DNA of 8,806 bases, taken from positions 1 to 8,806 of the forward strand of contig JAJZFK010000175.1 of assembly GCA_021805405.1 (NCBI GenBank), read 5' to 3'. The DNA is from a bacterium. GTDB taxonomy: Bacteria > Armatimonadota > Chthonomonadetes > Chthonomonadales > Chthonomonadaceae. Under the pieces are notes generated by a model, which had not been told where the DNA came from, did not search any database, and saw only the letters and a list, made by a program, of their open reading frames with translations. Position 1 is the first letter of the stretch, and each line of letters starts with the position of its first letter. Shown here one piece after another: positions 1-5,930 of this stretch. The translations under genes were made by a program, and so were the position numbers.

Positions 1-1
1 C

Positions 2-316
2 CTGGTTGTGAAAGCACCCAAGGAGATGAGCTATGTACTCATTGAGGATCCGTTCCCGGCGGGCCTGGAGCCAGATGTGCGTGGAGACGCTGATGTTACC
101 GATGACTGGAACTACTGGTACAGCGGCGTTGACGTGCGCGATGACCGGGTAGCGTTCTTCGCCCGTGGCGTACCGGCGGGAACGTCTGTTATTGACTACA
201 CTCTACACGCTCAGACCGCTGGGCACTTTAACGCGCTGCCAGCACTGGTACAGGCGATGTACGCACCTCAGGAGCAGGCTTCCACACAGATCCAGCAGGT
301 GGTAGTACGGCCATGA
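2..316 (+). CDS. Bacterial alpha-2-macroglobulin family protein, C-terminal end (5' partial)
   Basis: The reading frame is already open at the left edge, so only about the last 104 residues are visible. The GTG at 8 is internal, not a start. The visible part matches the last domain of bacterial alpha-2-macroglobulins: a YVLIEDPFPAGLEP stretch, then a WYSGVDVRDDRVAFFA segment, then an AGTSVIDYTLHAQTAGHF strand pair and the terminal PALVQAMYAP motif. These are large envelope or secreted proteins thought to trap foreign proteases, often through a thioester. The thioester region and signal peptide would lie upstream of the window and cannot be checked. The gene ends in an ATGA overlap with the VanW-family gene, so the two are probably translationally coupled. 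The family call is confident. Whether it is the thioester-bearing type, and whether it sits with a PBP1C partner, is unknown. Confidence 0.85.
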   Translation: MVVKAPKEMSYVLIEDPFPAGLEPDVRGDADVTDDWNYWYSGVDVRDDRVAFFARGVPAGTSVIDYTLHAQTAGHFNALPALVQAMYAPQEQASTQIQQVVVRP

Positions 317-1131
317 ATATTTCACGAGGGCTTCAAGGGGTAGCGGCTACACTCCTGGTGGTTGGCGCGGGCGCGTTTGTGATGAAGGTGGGTGTGGGGC
401 CTTCTGCAACGCGGGAGCTTATAGCTTCCTATGCCACCAACGTTGCTCTGCGCACTCCCGCTCAACGTAGTAACGCACGCCTTGCGGCAAATGCCGTAAA
501 CAACACTGTTATACCGCCCGGCGGCGTATTTTCCTTCAACCGCAGAGTGGGATCATGGTCCGTAGACCGAGGCTATGTGCCGGCACCGGTAAGTTACGAC
601 GGTGAACTGGTTAAGGCACCCGGTGGAGGCGTGTGCCAAACCTCTACCACTATTTACAACGCTGCGCTACTTGCAGGAATGACTATTGTGCAGCGTCATC
701 ATCACGACTACGCACCGGGATATGCTCCTCCCGGCCGAGATGCGGCTGTTGCGCAATACAATATAGATCTGCAGTTTAGAAACCCGTACCCTTATGCTGT
801 CACACTAGAGTGCGGCGTACATGACAACCGGCTTGTTGCATCGTTCGACGGCCCACGAAAGCCACCCTTTCGGGTAGCCGTTGTGAGCTCGTTTCTCAGC
901 ATTACGCGGCCCCTACGCACCACCAGGGTGATAAACGGTACACGAGGCGTAGGCATTCACGCCTACGTGCGAAACCCTGGTGCCGTAGGCTGCAGGGTTC
1001 GCACCTATCGTAACTACTACCAGCATGGTCGCATAGTCAAGAGGCAGCTTCTAAGTGATGACACATACGGCTGCATGAATAGAATGGTGCAGGTGGTAGA
1101 ACTTCCTGGTGATAGGAGCCTGTTTAATTAG
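313..1131 (+). CDS. VanW-family protein, membrane-anchored
   Basis: The 272-residue product has an N-terminal hydrophobic segment (about residues 8-28), probably an uncleaved anchor or signal peptide. The VanW domain follows at about 52-180. Diagnostic parts are RSNARLAANAVNNTVIPPGG, FSFNRRVG (73-80), GY.PAPV, the signature GGGVCQTSTTIYNAALLAG (104-122), the HH.DYAPGYAPPGRDA segment and the DLQFRNPYPY strand. The C-terminal part (about 185-265), with YRNYYQHGRIVKRQ, resembles the beta-rich tail found after many VanW domains. VanW is named from vancomycin-resistance clusters but its biochemical role is not established, and its presence here does not imply resistance. The ATG at 313 overlaps the alpha-2-macroglobulin stop; a weak AGGTGG lies just upstream (298-303). 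Coupling with the macroglobulin suggests a shared extracytoplasmic job, which is inference. Confidence 0.88.
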   Translation: MNISRGLQGVAATLLVVGAGAFVMKVGVGPSATRELIASYATNVALRTPAQRSNARLAANAVNNTVIPPGGVFSFNRRVGSWSVDRGYVPAPVSYDGELVKAPGGGVCQTSTTIYNAALLAGMTIVQRHHHDYAPGYAPPGRDAAVAQYNIDLQFRNPYPYAVTLECGVHDNRLVASFDGPRKPPFRVAVVSSFLSITRPLRTTRVINGTRGVGIHAYVRNPGAVGCRVRTYRNYYQHGRIVKRQLLSDDTYGCMNRMVQVVELPGDRSLFN

Positions 1132-1211
1132 GCTTGTGCTGGGGGGCATTTCATCGTGTTGAGCGAGGGCGTAAAGTGACCTGATGGCAACTGAAATGCT
1201 TACGGGACCTA

Positions 1212-1245
1212 CCGGTTAGGGAACCATCGCGAACCCCATAACCGG
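1212..1245. other. Imperfect inverted repeat in convergent spacer
   Basis: CCGGTTA (1212-1218) pairs with TAACCGG (1239-1245). The stem can be extended by GGG/CCC around one bulged A. It lies in the 152-base gap between the convergent VanW and CsgG-like genes, where a bidirectional terminator would be expected. No T-run follows on either strand, so a Rho-independent terminator is not supported. The rest of the gap shows nothing else. Confidence 0.3.
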
Positions 1246-1272
1246 CAGTACCTACCAGAGCAAACTACGAGC

Positions 1273-1301
1273 GTTGCGCACACCTATTTGTGCTGCGCAA
1301 C
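1273..1301 (-). terminator. Stem-loop spanning the stop codon of the minus-strand gene
   Basis: GTTGCGCA (1273-1280) is exactly complementary to TGCGCAAC (1294-1301). CAC (1281-1283) and GTG (1290-1292) extend the stem to 11 pairs with one bulged base. The TAG stop of the minus-strand gene (1284-1286) falls in or beside the loop. It could end that transcript or protect its 3' end. No U-tract follows on the minus strand, so it is not a canonical intrinsic terminator. Confidence 0.35.
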
Positions 1302-1919
1302 CCAATCATGCATGGCATAGGCCACCGCAACCTGCACGGCGCGCTGTTCCTCTGGGGTTTTGGGTCCACCGCTTACTACCGTAACCAGGGGCGTAATCAG
1401 GACTGCGCCTGCATACTTAAGGATACTGGTCTTAGCGTCGCTACGCCCCTCCACGTTTACCTTCTGGTAGACTACCTTACCCGTAGCGATATCCGTAATG
1501 CGGACAGTGACATAAGCGGTTGAAATGGTTCGCGGCCCAACATCCACCCATATAGACCTTGTGTGGAACCGGAACATTGGCTGAACGATATACCTGGCAT
1601 GGATTGCACGCCCAAACTTCTCGATGTCGGCCAGTGCCGAGGCACGATCTGTTGTAGGTTCGCGCAAATTCAGGTGTTTCCAGCTGCCAGAGGCCACGGT
1701 TTGAGCGATGAGTGTGAAGCCACCCTTCTGAAGCGCTTCTCGTACTGCCCGCACAGCCGTTGCTCTGGCGGTAATTGTGCCGCTTCGATTGCTGAATACC
1801 ACCGGCCATACGGCTGCTGTGCCGCGTGAAGTAACTGCTGCAAAGGCTGACGGTAGCGACACTAGGACTGCTGCAATGGCAAGTCCTGCGGACATCAAAC
1901 TTCTTCTTCCAGTAATCAT
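1284..1919 (-). CDS. Secreted protein of unknown function, CsgG/TolB-N-like
   Basis: A 211-residue product with a clear Sec signal peptide: GRRSL basic start, hydrophobic run to about residue 22, and likely AFA/AV cleavage after residue 27. There is no lipobox cysteine, so it should be periplasmic or secreted, not a lipoprotein. The mature part alternates strands and helices: a TAAVWPVVFSNRSG strand, an ARATAVRAVREALQKGGFTLI helix-strand, a GRAIHARYIVQP segment and a VTVRITDIATGKVVYQKV hairpin. This layout is typical of CsgG/LpoB/TolB-N-type folds that sense or bind in the envelope, but I cannot assign a named family. An upstream in-frame ATG at 1940 exists. I chose the ATG at 1919 because AAAGGGAG lies five bases before it, and the earlier start would overlap that site. 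The gene stands alone, convergent with VanW and divergent from the membrane-protein gene at 2200. Confidence 0.75.
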   Translation of the reverse strand: MITGRRSLMSAGLAIAAVLVSLPSAFAAVTSRGTAAVWPVVFSNRSGTITARATAVRAVREALQKGGFTLIAQTVASGSWKHLNLREPTTDRASALADIEKFGRAIHARYIVQPMFRFHTRSIWVDVGPRTISTAYVTVRITDIATGKVVYQKVNVEGRSDAKTSILKYAGAVLITPLVTVVSGGPKTPEEQRAVQVAVAYAMHDWVAQHK

Positions 1920-1924
1920 GGTAA

Positions 1925-1932
1925 CTCCCTTT
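1925..1932 (-). promoter_or_regulatory. Shine-Dalgarno site fixing the start of the minus-strand secreted protein
   Basis: Read on the minus strand this is AAAGGGAG, ending five bases before the ATG at 1919. It lies inside the longer frame beginning at 1940, which argues for the shorter, signal-peptide-proximal start. Confidence 0.65.
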
Positions 1933-1982
1933 AAAAGCATACGGACTGCTCACCACCACTTGAAATATGCTATTCTTTTGGC

Positions 1983-1998
1983 GTACCAATCGAGGTAC
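1983..1998. other. Small palindrome upstream of the minus-strand gene
   Basis: GTACC (1983-1987) and GGTAC (1994-1998) form an inverted repeat around six bases. It sits about 65 bases upstream of the minus-strand start codon, within the divergent spacer (1920-2199). The position would suit an operator or a 5' leader element, but the arms are short and no regulator is identifiable. I see no convincing -35/-10 pair for either divergent gene. Confidence 0.2.
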
Positions 1999-2087
1999 TA
2001 ACAGCAATTCTTATTATTTGTCTGCAAACTAGTCGTTTTATTATCCCGTAGGATTTTACGCGATCGAAGCTGCTGGCGTGAGCGGCA

Positions 2088-2134
2088 CTCGTATTATCAC
2101 GTACGAGAAGAGGATCTAAATGATCGTTCATTTA
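2088..2134. promoter_or_regulatory. Tandem perfect hairpins in divergent spacer
   Basis: Two perfect short inverted repeats lie nine bases apart. The first is CTCGTA (2088-2093) with TACGAG (2102-2107) around eight bases. The second is TAAATGA (2117-2123) with TCATTTA (2128-2134) around the tetraloop TCGT. They lie 66-112 bases upstream of the GTG at 2200 and could be operator sites or leader-RNA structure. Neither is followed by a T-run, so terminators are unlikely. The role is unknown. Confidence 0.3.
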
Positions 2135-2199
2135 CGAAAATAACTGGTTTGTAGCCATAATTCGGCTGAGCAGCGGTATATCAGCTTGCAATTGAGAGT

Positions 2200-2871
2200 G
2201 TGACAACAGCTAAATTCAAGCAGACCAAGCAGGAACCAAAGTACATGGGGCAAGGTCCGGTACAAAACCTGGAGGAACTTCCATCGCAAAAGCGTCAGCG
2301 ACGTCTGCTCGCAGTGGGGTATTCCTTGGGCGTCATGTTCACTCTGGCACTTGCCACTACGCCTCTCCTTCCCATAAATCATAATTCCAAAGTCCACTAT
2401 GGTTTAGGACTGATATTAGTGGCATTTTTGCCGTTCTTGCTGATATGGGGTGAATATTGGCACCAACAGAGAGAAACCGACATACAGATGGGTTTTTCAG
2501 CCGATAAGGTACTGCGATATCTCCGGCAGTCTGGCAACAGGCAAGCTATAGCTACGGAAAACGAATTTGAACGCTATACTGATGCGTTTCACACCTGCTG
2601 CATGAGGTTAAATCTGGCCGTACTTGTTTTACTGTTTTCTACTGTTCTTTCCAGGTGTATTCCGTCTGTAAATCCCACGGTGCACTTTATACTTCATGCA
2701 GCCTGGTATACTGCATTCGGCTTGTGGTTTGCCCTCCGCACTACGAGTCAACGTATGCACATATTTAGGAAACAGTTGCGAGGTGAAGCACTCGAGTTGT
2801 GTACCGAATATGAGAGTGTACAGTCGGTAGTAATGGGGGAAAACATGTTTCAGCGGGCACCGGGTGAGTAG
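2200..2871 (+). CDS. Four-helix integral membrane protein of unknown function
   Basis: The product is 223 residues and I do not recognise a family. A polar N-terminus (1-35, ending KRQRR) is followed by two hydrophobic helices at about 36-58 and 66-83. A cytosolic-looking amphipathic stretch follows (84-135, with EYWHQQRETD, ADKVLRYLRQ and a CC pair at 133-134). Two more helices lie at about 136-154 and 161-179, then a charged tail. The positive-inside pattern suggests both termini and the central region are cytoplasmic. The frame is closed upstream by a stop at 2167. GTG at 2200 has only a weak, too-close GAGAG before it. The ATG at 2245 (residue 16), with AGGAA ten bases upstream, is a real alternative start. 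Codon use and base composition are AT-richer than in neighbouring genes, so it may be a poorly conserved or acquired gene. The opposite-strand frame over its 3' end is taken as a shadow. Confidence 0.65.
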   Translation: MTTAKFKQTKQEPKYMGQGPVQNLEELPSQKRQRRLLAVGYSLGVMFTLALATTPLLPINHNSKVHYGLGLILVAFLPFLLIWGEYWHQQRETDIQMGFSADKVLRYLRQSGNRQAIATENEFERYTDAFHTCCMRLNLAVLVLLFSTVLSRCIPSVNPTVHFILHAAWYTAFGLWFALRTTSQRMHIFRKQLRGEALELCTEYESVQSVVMGENMFQRAPGE

Positions 2872-3020
2872 AAATATTCTGGCGTAAATTAACGTACTTA
2901 CAAGTACATCCATTCCGTAAATCATTCCATATTTGGCATTGTGAAGCGTAAAAGGCCCGGTCGGCTGGTTCTCTAGGTGTGCAATATCACCTGTAAAGGT
3001 GGTGTGAGCTATGGCTGCCC
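2872..3020. other. Non-coding spacer before the tRNA promoter
   Basis: No supported gene lies here. The only structure seen is a small hairpin, CACCT (2988-2992) with AGGTG (2997-3001) around GTAA, with no T-run after it. A minus-strand frame crossing this spacer into the membrane-protein gene has no ribosome binding site or recognisable protein and was not called. Confidence 0.5.
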
Positions 3021-3049
3021 TTGACACACGGCCCTGCCCGTGCTAAAAT
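3021..3049 (+). promoter_or_regulatory. Sigma-70-type promoter of tRNA-Ser
   Basis: A perfect TTGACA -35 (3021-3026) and a TAAAAT -10 (3044-3049) are separated by exactly 17 bases, with a TGC extended -10 directly before the -10. Initiation is expected near 3056, leaving a leader of only a few bases before the tRNA at 3064. It is the strongest promoter-like signal in the window. It may also serve the PIG-L/nadD/rsfS genes downstream, since no clear terminator or second promoter was seen. Confidence 0.8.
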
Positions 3050-3063
3050 TGAGGGCCGTATCT

Positions 3064-3152
3064 GGAGTGATGTCCGAGTTGGTCGAAGGAGCACGACTGG
3101 AAATCGTGTAATGGCCACAAGCCATTCGAGGGTTCGAATCCCTCTCACTCCG
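3064..3152 (+). tRNA. tRNA-Ser (anticodon GGA)
   Basis: A complete class II tRNA. The acceptor stem GGAGTGA (3064-3070) pairs perfectly with TCACTCC (3145-3151), with discriminator G3152. The anticodon stem CACGA (3092-3096) and TCGTG (3104-3108) encloses the loop CTGGAAA, giving anticodon GGA at 3099-3101, which reads UCC and UCU. A long variable arm with ATGGC/GCCAT lies between, as required for tRNA-Ser. The T arm is GAGGG/CCCTC around TTCGAAT. CCA is not encoded (TTT follows) and must be added after transcription. Confidence 0.97.
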
Positions 3153-3204
3153 TTTCTTCTGGCACTGGTGCCGCTTCCCCTGAGGCTGGAGATATCCGTT
3201 AGCG

Positions 3205-4734
3205 ATGCCCATCACCTCCCGTGTACGATCTATAATCAGAGCTGTTCTACTTGTCTGCGCGCTTCCTGGAATCTATGAGGCTGGCGCCAGCATTGCTTTT
3301 GTGCTTCGTGAACGAAAAGCGAACGCAGATTTCGCTGCGTTGCGCCTGCCAGTTGAGCCCGCTCCATTTCGCGGTGAACGCCTTATGGTCATTGCGCCTC
3401 ACTGTGATGATGAAACCCTGGGCTGCGGCGGTCTCATGCAGCAAACACTGCACGACGGCGGCCAAGTGGAAGTGGTTTTCCTCACCAATGGTGATGCGTT
3501 TCGCACTGCAGTAGAGTGCATGACCCATCGAGTTAACGTTAGCCCTGCCGATTTTATTAAATTTGCGGACTTGCGGCAGCGCGAATCCACACGTGTTCTG
3601 GAGTATCTTGGCGTAAAACCAGCGAACATTCTGTTCCTTGGGTACCCAGACCAGGGATCAATGAACATCTGGCATTCCCACTGGCTTAGCAGTTCGCCCT
3701 ACATGTCGCCGTACACGCGCTGCAGCGCCTCGCCTTACAATGTCTGTTACCATCCTGGTGCGCCGTACTCTGGTGAGTCGGTTGTAAGTGATTTGCAGAA
3801 CGTCATTCGGCAGTATCGCCCAACGCTTATCACGGTTACGCATCCTTCAGACGACCATGTTGATCACGTTGGTGCCGAGGCATTTACACATACCGCACTG
3901 GCCCTACTCAGGCTGTCGCCCACAGATGCAAGGTGGGCCACTGGTGTTCGATTGCAGTACTATCTCGTGCACCATGGTGACTGGCCCATTCCTCAAGGCG
4001 TGTATACCAAACTGCCATTAACGCCTCCTCGGCCGCTCGCCTACCTGGATACTCATTGGAATGAACTAAAGCTCACGAGACCGGAAGTGCTAGCCAAGTT
4101 GCATGCCATTAACATGTATCACAGCCAGACCGCAATGATGGGTCGCTTTCTCGATTCGTTTGCGCGCAGTACGGAGCTATTTGGCACCCTGGATACTCAA
4201 ACTGTCCCCGAAATAGCTGGCTCGTTAAAGCCGCAGGCAGCAACCTGGACCCAGTTGTCGCCTATATTGCTAAACCCACAGCGAGATGGCATAATGCGTG
4301 CACTAAACGGCGATGCCAATATCTCATCGGTCTATATGGCACGGCGCGCGGGTACACTTGCGCTGCTGGTGAAATACCGCAACAGTCTGTCTTCGCACTA
4401 TCGCTATTTTGTTACCATTCGGCCGTTTGGCTCATCTGGCCAGAGCAGCATGACGGCGATAAACCTTCGCTATATACCGGGTGCTGCCAGCACAGCGAAC
4501 GGAGTTAGCTTTCAGCGTTACGCTAGAAGTCTTGTGGTGAAGGTACCATGGAGTATTGTGCTGCAACACACCATGGGAGTGCCACCGGTACTTGCAGGGG
4601 TTAGCGCGAGCACATCTATTGGGGATGTTATGGTGGATAAAACCGGAATAAGATTAGTTCACTTTGGCCCGCCAAAGTCAGTGACGACTGGTGCCCAGCT
4701 AGCTTTATTCAATGATACGGGAAGGCGGTATTAA
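3205..4734 (+). CDS. PIG-L family (LmbE-like) deacetylase, membrane-anchored
   Basis: A 509-residue protein. Residues 8-33 form a hydrophobic N-terminal anchor or signal segment. The PIG-L/LmbE zinc-deacetylase domain follows at about 58-320: a strand then APHCDDETLGCGGL (64-77, the family's HxDDE motif with Cys in place of the usual Pro), FLTNGDAF (92-99), RQRES..VLEYLGV (124-137), FLGYPDQG (144-151) and the second metal-site motif THPSDDHVDH (212-221). Family members remove N-acetyl groups from GlcNAc-type sugars in glycolipids, mycothiol/bacillithiol precursors and polysaccharides. The substrate here is not predictable. The C-terminal 170 residues are a beta-rich extension of unknown role. 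The anchor suggests action at or outside the membrane. The ATG at 3205 is the only start between an in-frame stop at 3181 and the conserved domain; GGAGA lies 12 bases upstream, a long spacing. The gene begins 52 bases after tRNA-Ser and is followed after 8 bases by nadD. Confidence 0.9.
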   Translation: MPITSRVRSIIRAVLLVCALPGIYEAGASIAFVLRERKANADFAALRLPVEPAPFRGERLMVIAPHCDDETLGCGGLMQQTLHDGGQVEVVFLTNGDAFRTAVECMTHRVNVSPADFIKFADLRQRESTRVLEYLGVKPANILFLGYPDQGSMNIWHSHWLSSSPYMSPYTRCSASPYNVCYHPGAPYSGESVVSDLQNVIRQYRPTLITVTHPSDDHVDHVGAEAFTHTALALLRLSPTDARWATGVRLQYYLVHHGDWPIPQGVYTKLPLTPPRPLAYLDTHWNELKLTRPEVLAKLHAINMYHSQTAMMGRFLDSFARSTELFGTLDTQTVPEIAGSLKPQAATWTQLSPILLNPQRDGIMRALNGDANISSVYMARRAGTLALLVKYRNSLSSHYRYFVTIRPFGSSGQSSMTAINLRYIPGAASTANGVSFQRYARSLVVKVPWSIVLQHTMGVPPVLAGVSASTSIGDVMVDKTGIRLVHFGPPKSVTTGAQLALFNDTGRRY

Positions 4735-4742
4735 TCAGATCA

Positions 4743-5366
4743 TTGCGACTAGGCATAATGGGTGGAACATTTGATCCGGTTCACTATGGCCACCTTTTTG
4801 TGGCTGAAGAATCGCGGGTACTGTTTGGGTTGGAAAAGGTGTTGTTCATACCTAACGGTCGGCCACCGCATCGCCCGGAGGGCGCTTTTGCAAGTGCCGC
4901 CCGGCGCTACGCGATGACGCTGATTGCCACACACAGCAACAACGCATTTTCGTGCTCGCCGGTAGAGATCCACAGATCTGGCCCATCGTATACCGTGGAT
5001 ACCCTTACGGCAATTAGTCGTGACAATCCGGAAGCCGAGCTTTACTACATCACCGGTATCGATGCAGTAGCAGAGTTGGCGACTTGGCACCGGTATGAGG
5101 AGGTGGTGAAGCTGTCGCGCTTTATCGCCGCTACACGGCCAGGGTTTCCTATTGCTAGCCTGAAGAGTCGGCTGCCTATGGCGTGTCTTGAGCGGATTCT
5201 GCCGCTGCAGACGAGCTCGCCAGATATTTCATCTACAACAATTCGCGATAGAATAAAGAAAAATTTGCCAATACGCTATCTCACACCAGACGGTGTTGTA
5301 AACTATATCTATGAACACCGGTTATATCTGGATCCTGAAATGATAGCCGTGGGAGAAACCGCTTGA
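4743..5366 (+). CDS. nadD: Nicotinate-nucleotide adenylyltransferase
   Basis: NadD transfers AMP from ATP to nicotinic acid mononucleotide to make deamido-NAD in the cytoplasm, an essential step of NAD synthesis. The 207-residue product has normal family length and all hallmarks: the nucleotidyltransferase motif GGTFDPVHYGH (7-17) with both His residues, FIPNGRPPHRP (35-45), the substrate loop GPSYTVDTL (80-88), the YYITGIDAVAELATWHRY segment (101-118) and ISSTTIR (162-168). The start is TTG at 4743. The frame has no ATG or GTG between a stop at 4713 and this codon, and the first ATG (4758) would remove the first beta strand. A purine-rich GGGAAGGCGG lies about 14 bases upstream, so initiation may depend on coupling to the PIG-L gene. 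The stop overlaps the rsfS start in TTGA. nadD-rsfS is a common bacterial pair. Confidence 0.96.
   Translation: MRLGIMGGTFDPVHYGHLFVAEESRVLFGLEKVLFIPNGRPPHRPEGAFASAARRYAMTLIATHSNNAFSCSPVEIHRSGPSYTVDTLTAISRDNPEAELYYITGIDAVAELATWHRYEEVVKLSRFIAATRPGFPIASLKSRLPMACLERILPLQTSSPDISSTTIRDRIKKNLPIRYLTPDGVVNYIYEHRLYLDPEMIAVGETA
5351..5355 (+). promoter_or_regulatory. Shine-Dalgarno site for the rsfS TTG start
   Basis: GGGAG lies seven bases before the TTG at 5363, inside the end of nadD. It supports the long rsfS product that includes the acidic N-terminal region, rather than an internal start. Confidence 0.6.
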
Positions 5367-5920
5367 CATTTGAAGATAAAAACCTGGAAGACGATTCTGT
5401 CGAATCACAAATCAGCCAGGTTGAAACCGATAGGGAATTGGAAGACGACGACGATCTTTTGCTCGATGATGATGAGTTTGAAGACGACGATGATGATGTA
5501 GAAGATGACGAGCTTGATGAGGTAAATGAAGATACTGATTCTGTTGAACGTGCAACGTGGCTGGCCCAGTCGGCAGACGCGGTGCGTGCGGAAGACATTA
5601 AAGTTCTTGACCTGCGCGGCCTTACCATTATTGCCGACTTTTTTGTAATCTGCACCGGCAAGTCGTCTATACAACTACGTGCTATTGCCGATCGCGCTGA
5701 AGAGACAATGGATCAACGTGGGTATAAGAAACTGAGGGTAGAAGGCTACCAGGAAGCTGTCTGGATTCTGCTGGATTACGGCGACGTAGTAATGCACATT
5801 ATGGCCGCGGAACAGCGTGAGTTTTATCATCTGGAAGATTTCTGGAAGAGTGCACCGTTGCTGCCGGTAGATCTGGAGAACAATCCGTTCCTCCCTGTTA
5901 GATCGCGGCCAACCATTTAG
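5363..5920 (+). CDS. rsfS: Ribosomal silencing factor RsfS (Iojap/DUF143) with acidic N-terminal extension
   Basis: RsfS binds ribosomal protein uL14 on the 50S subunit and blocks joining of subunits when nutrients are short. The conserved Iojap domain occupies about residues 66-163: LAQSADAVRAEDIKVLDLRG, then IIADFFVICTGKSSIQLRAIAD, a KKLRVEGYQEAVWILLDYGD segment and the closing VVMHIMAAEQREFYHLEDFW. The family is usually little more than this domain (about 105-130 residues). Here the protein is 185 residues because of about 60 extra residues at the N-terminus; residues 27-59 carry 24 Asp/Glu and no Lys or Arg. A short tail follows the domain (164-185). The start is TTG at 5363, overlapping the nadD stop by three bases, with GGGAG seven bases upstream. 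No internal ATG precedes the domain. The extension is probably disordered; its role is unknown. Confidence 0.93.
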   Translation: MTFEDKNLEDDSVESQISQVETDRELEDDDDLLLDDDEFEDDDDDVEDDELDEVNEDTDSVERATWLAQSADAVRAEDIKVLDLRGLTIIADFFVICTGKSSIQLRAIADRAEETMDQRGYKKLRVEGYQEAVWILLDYGDVVMHIMAAEQREFYHLEDFWKSAPLLPVDLENNPFLPVRSRPTI

Positions 5921-5930
5921 GGGATAGACG

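Noticed and set aside
948..967. Perfect 7-bp inverted repeat CGTAGGC/GCCTACG inside the VanW gene
   Set aside because: It lies in coding sequence in an unbroken frame and has no T-run or regulatory context; probably chance.
313..1131. VanW gene as evidence of glycopeptide resistance
   Set aside because: No vanH, vanA/B ligase, vanX or vanRS gene is nearby, and VanW-domain proteins are widespread in non-resistant bacteria.
1477..2007. Long minus-strand open frame overlapping the secreted-protein gene
   Set aside because: It runs in another frame over a gene with a clear signal peptide and ribosome binding site, and its translation is low in recognisable motifs and rich in scattered Cys/Arg/Ser, as expected of a shadow.
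2629..3027. 132-codon minus-strand frame crossing the spacer before the tRNA
   Set aside because: No ribosome binding site, no recognisable protein, and most of it is antisense to the membrane-protein gene whose helices are coherent.
3161..3172. GGCA/TGCC hairpin after the tRNA as a terminator
   Set aside because: The stem is only four pairs, and the T-rich stretch lies before it, not after it.
3064..3205. tRNA-Ser as an integration site for a mobile element
   Set aside because: No integrase, no phage gene and no duplicate of the tRNA 3' end were seen within the window.
5281..5661. Minus-strand frame encoding a serine-rich repeat protein
   Set aside because: The serine run is simply the reverse complement of the Asp/Glu codons in the rsfS acidic region.
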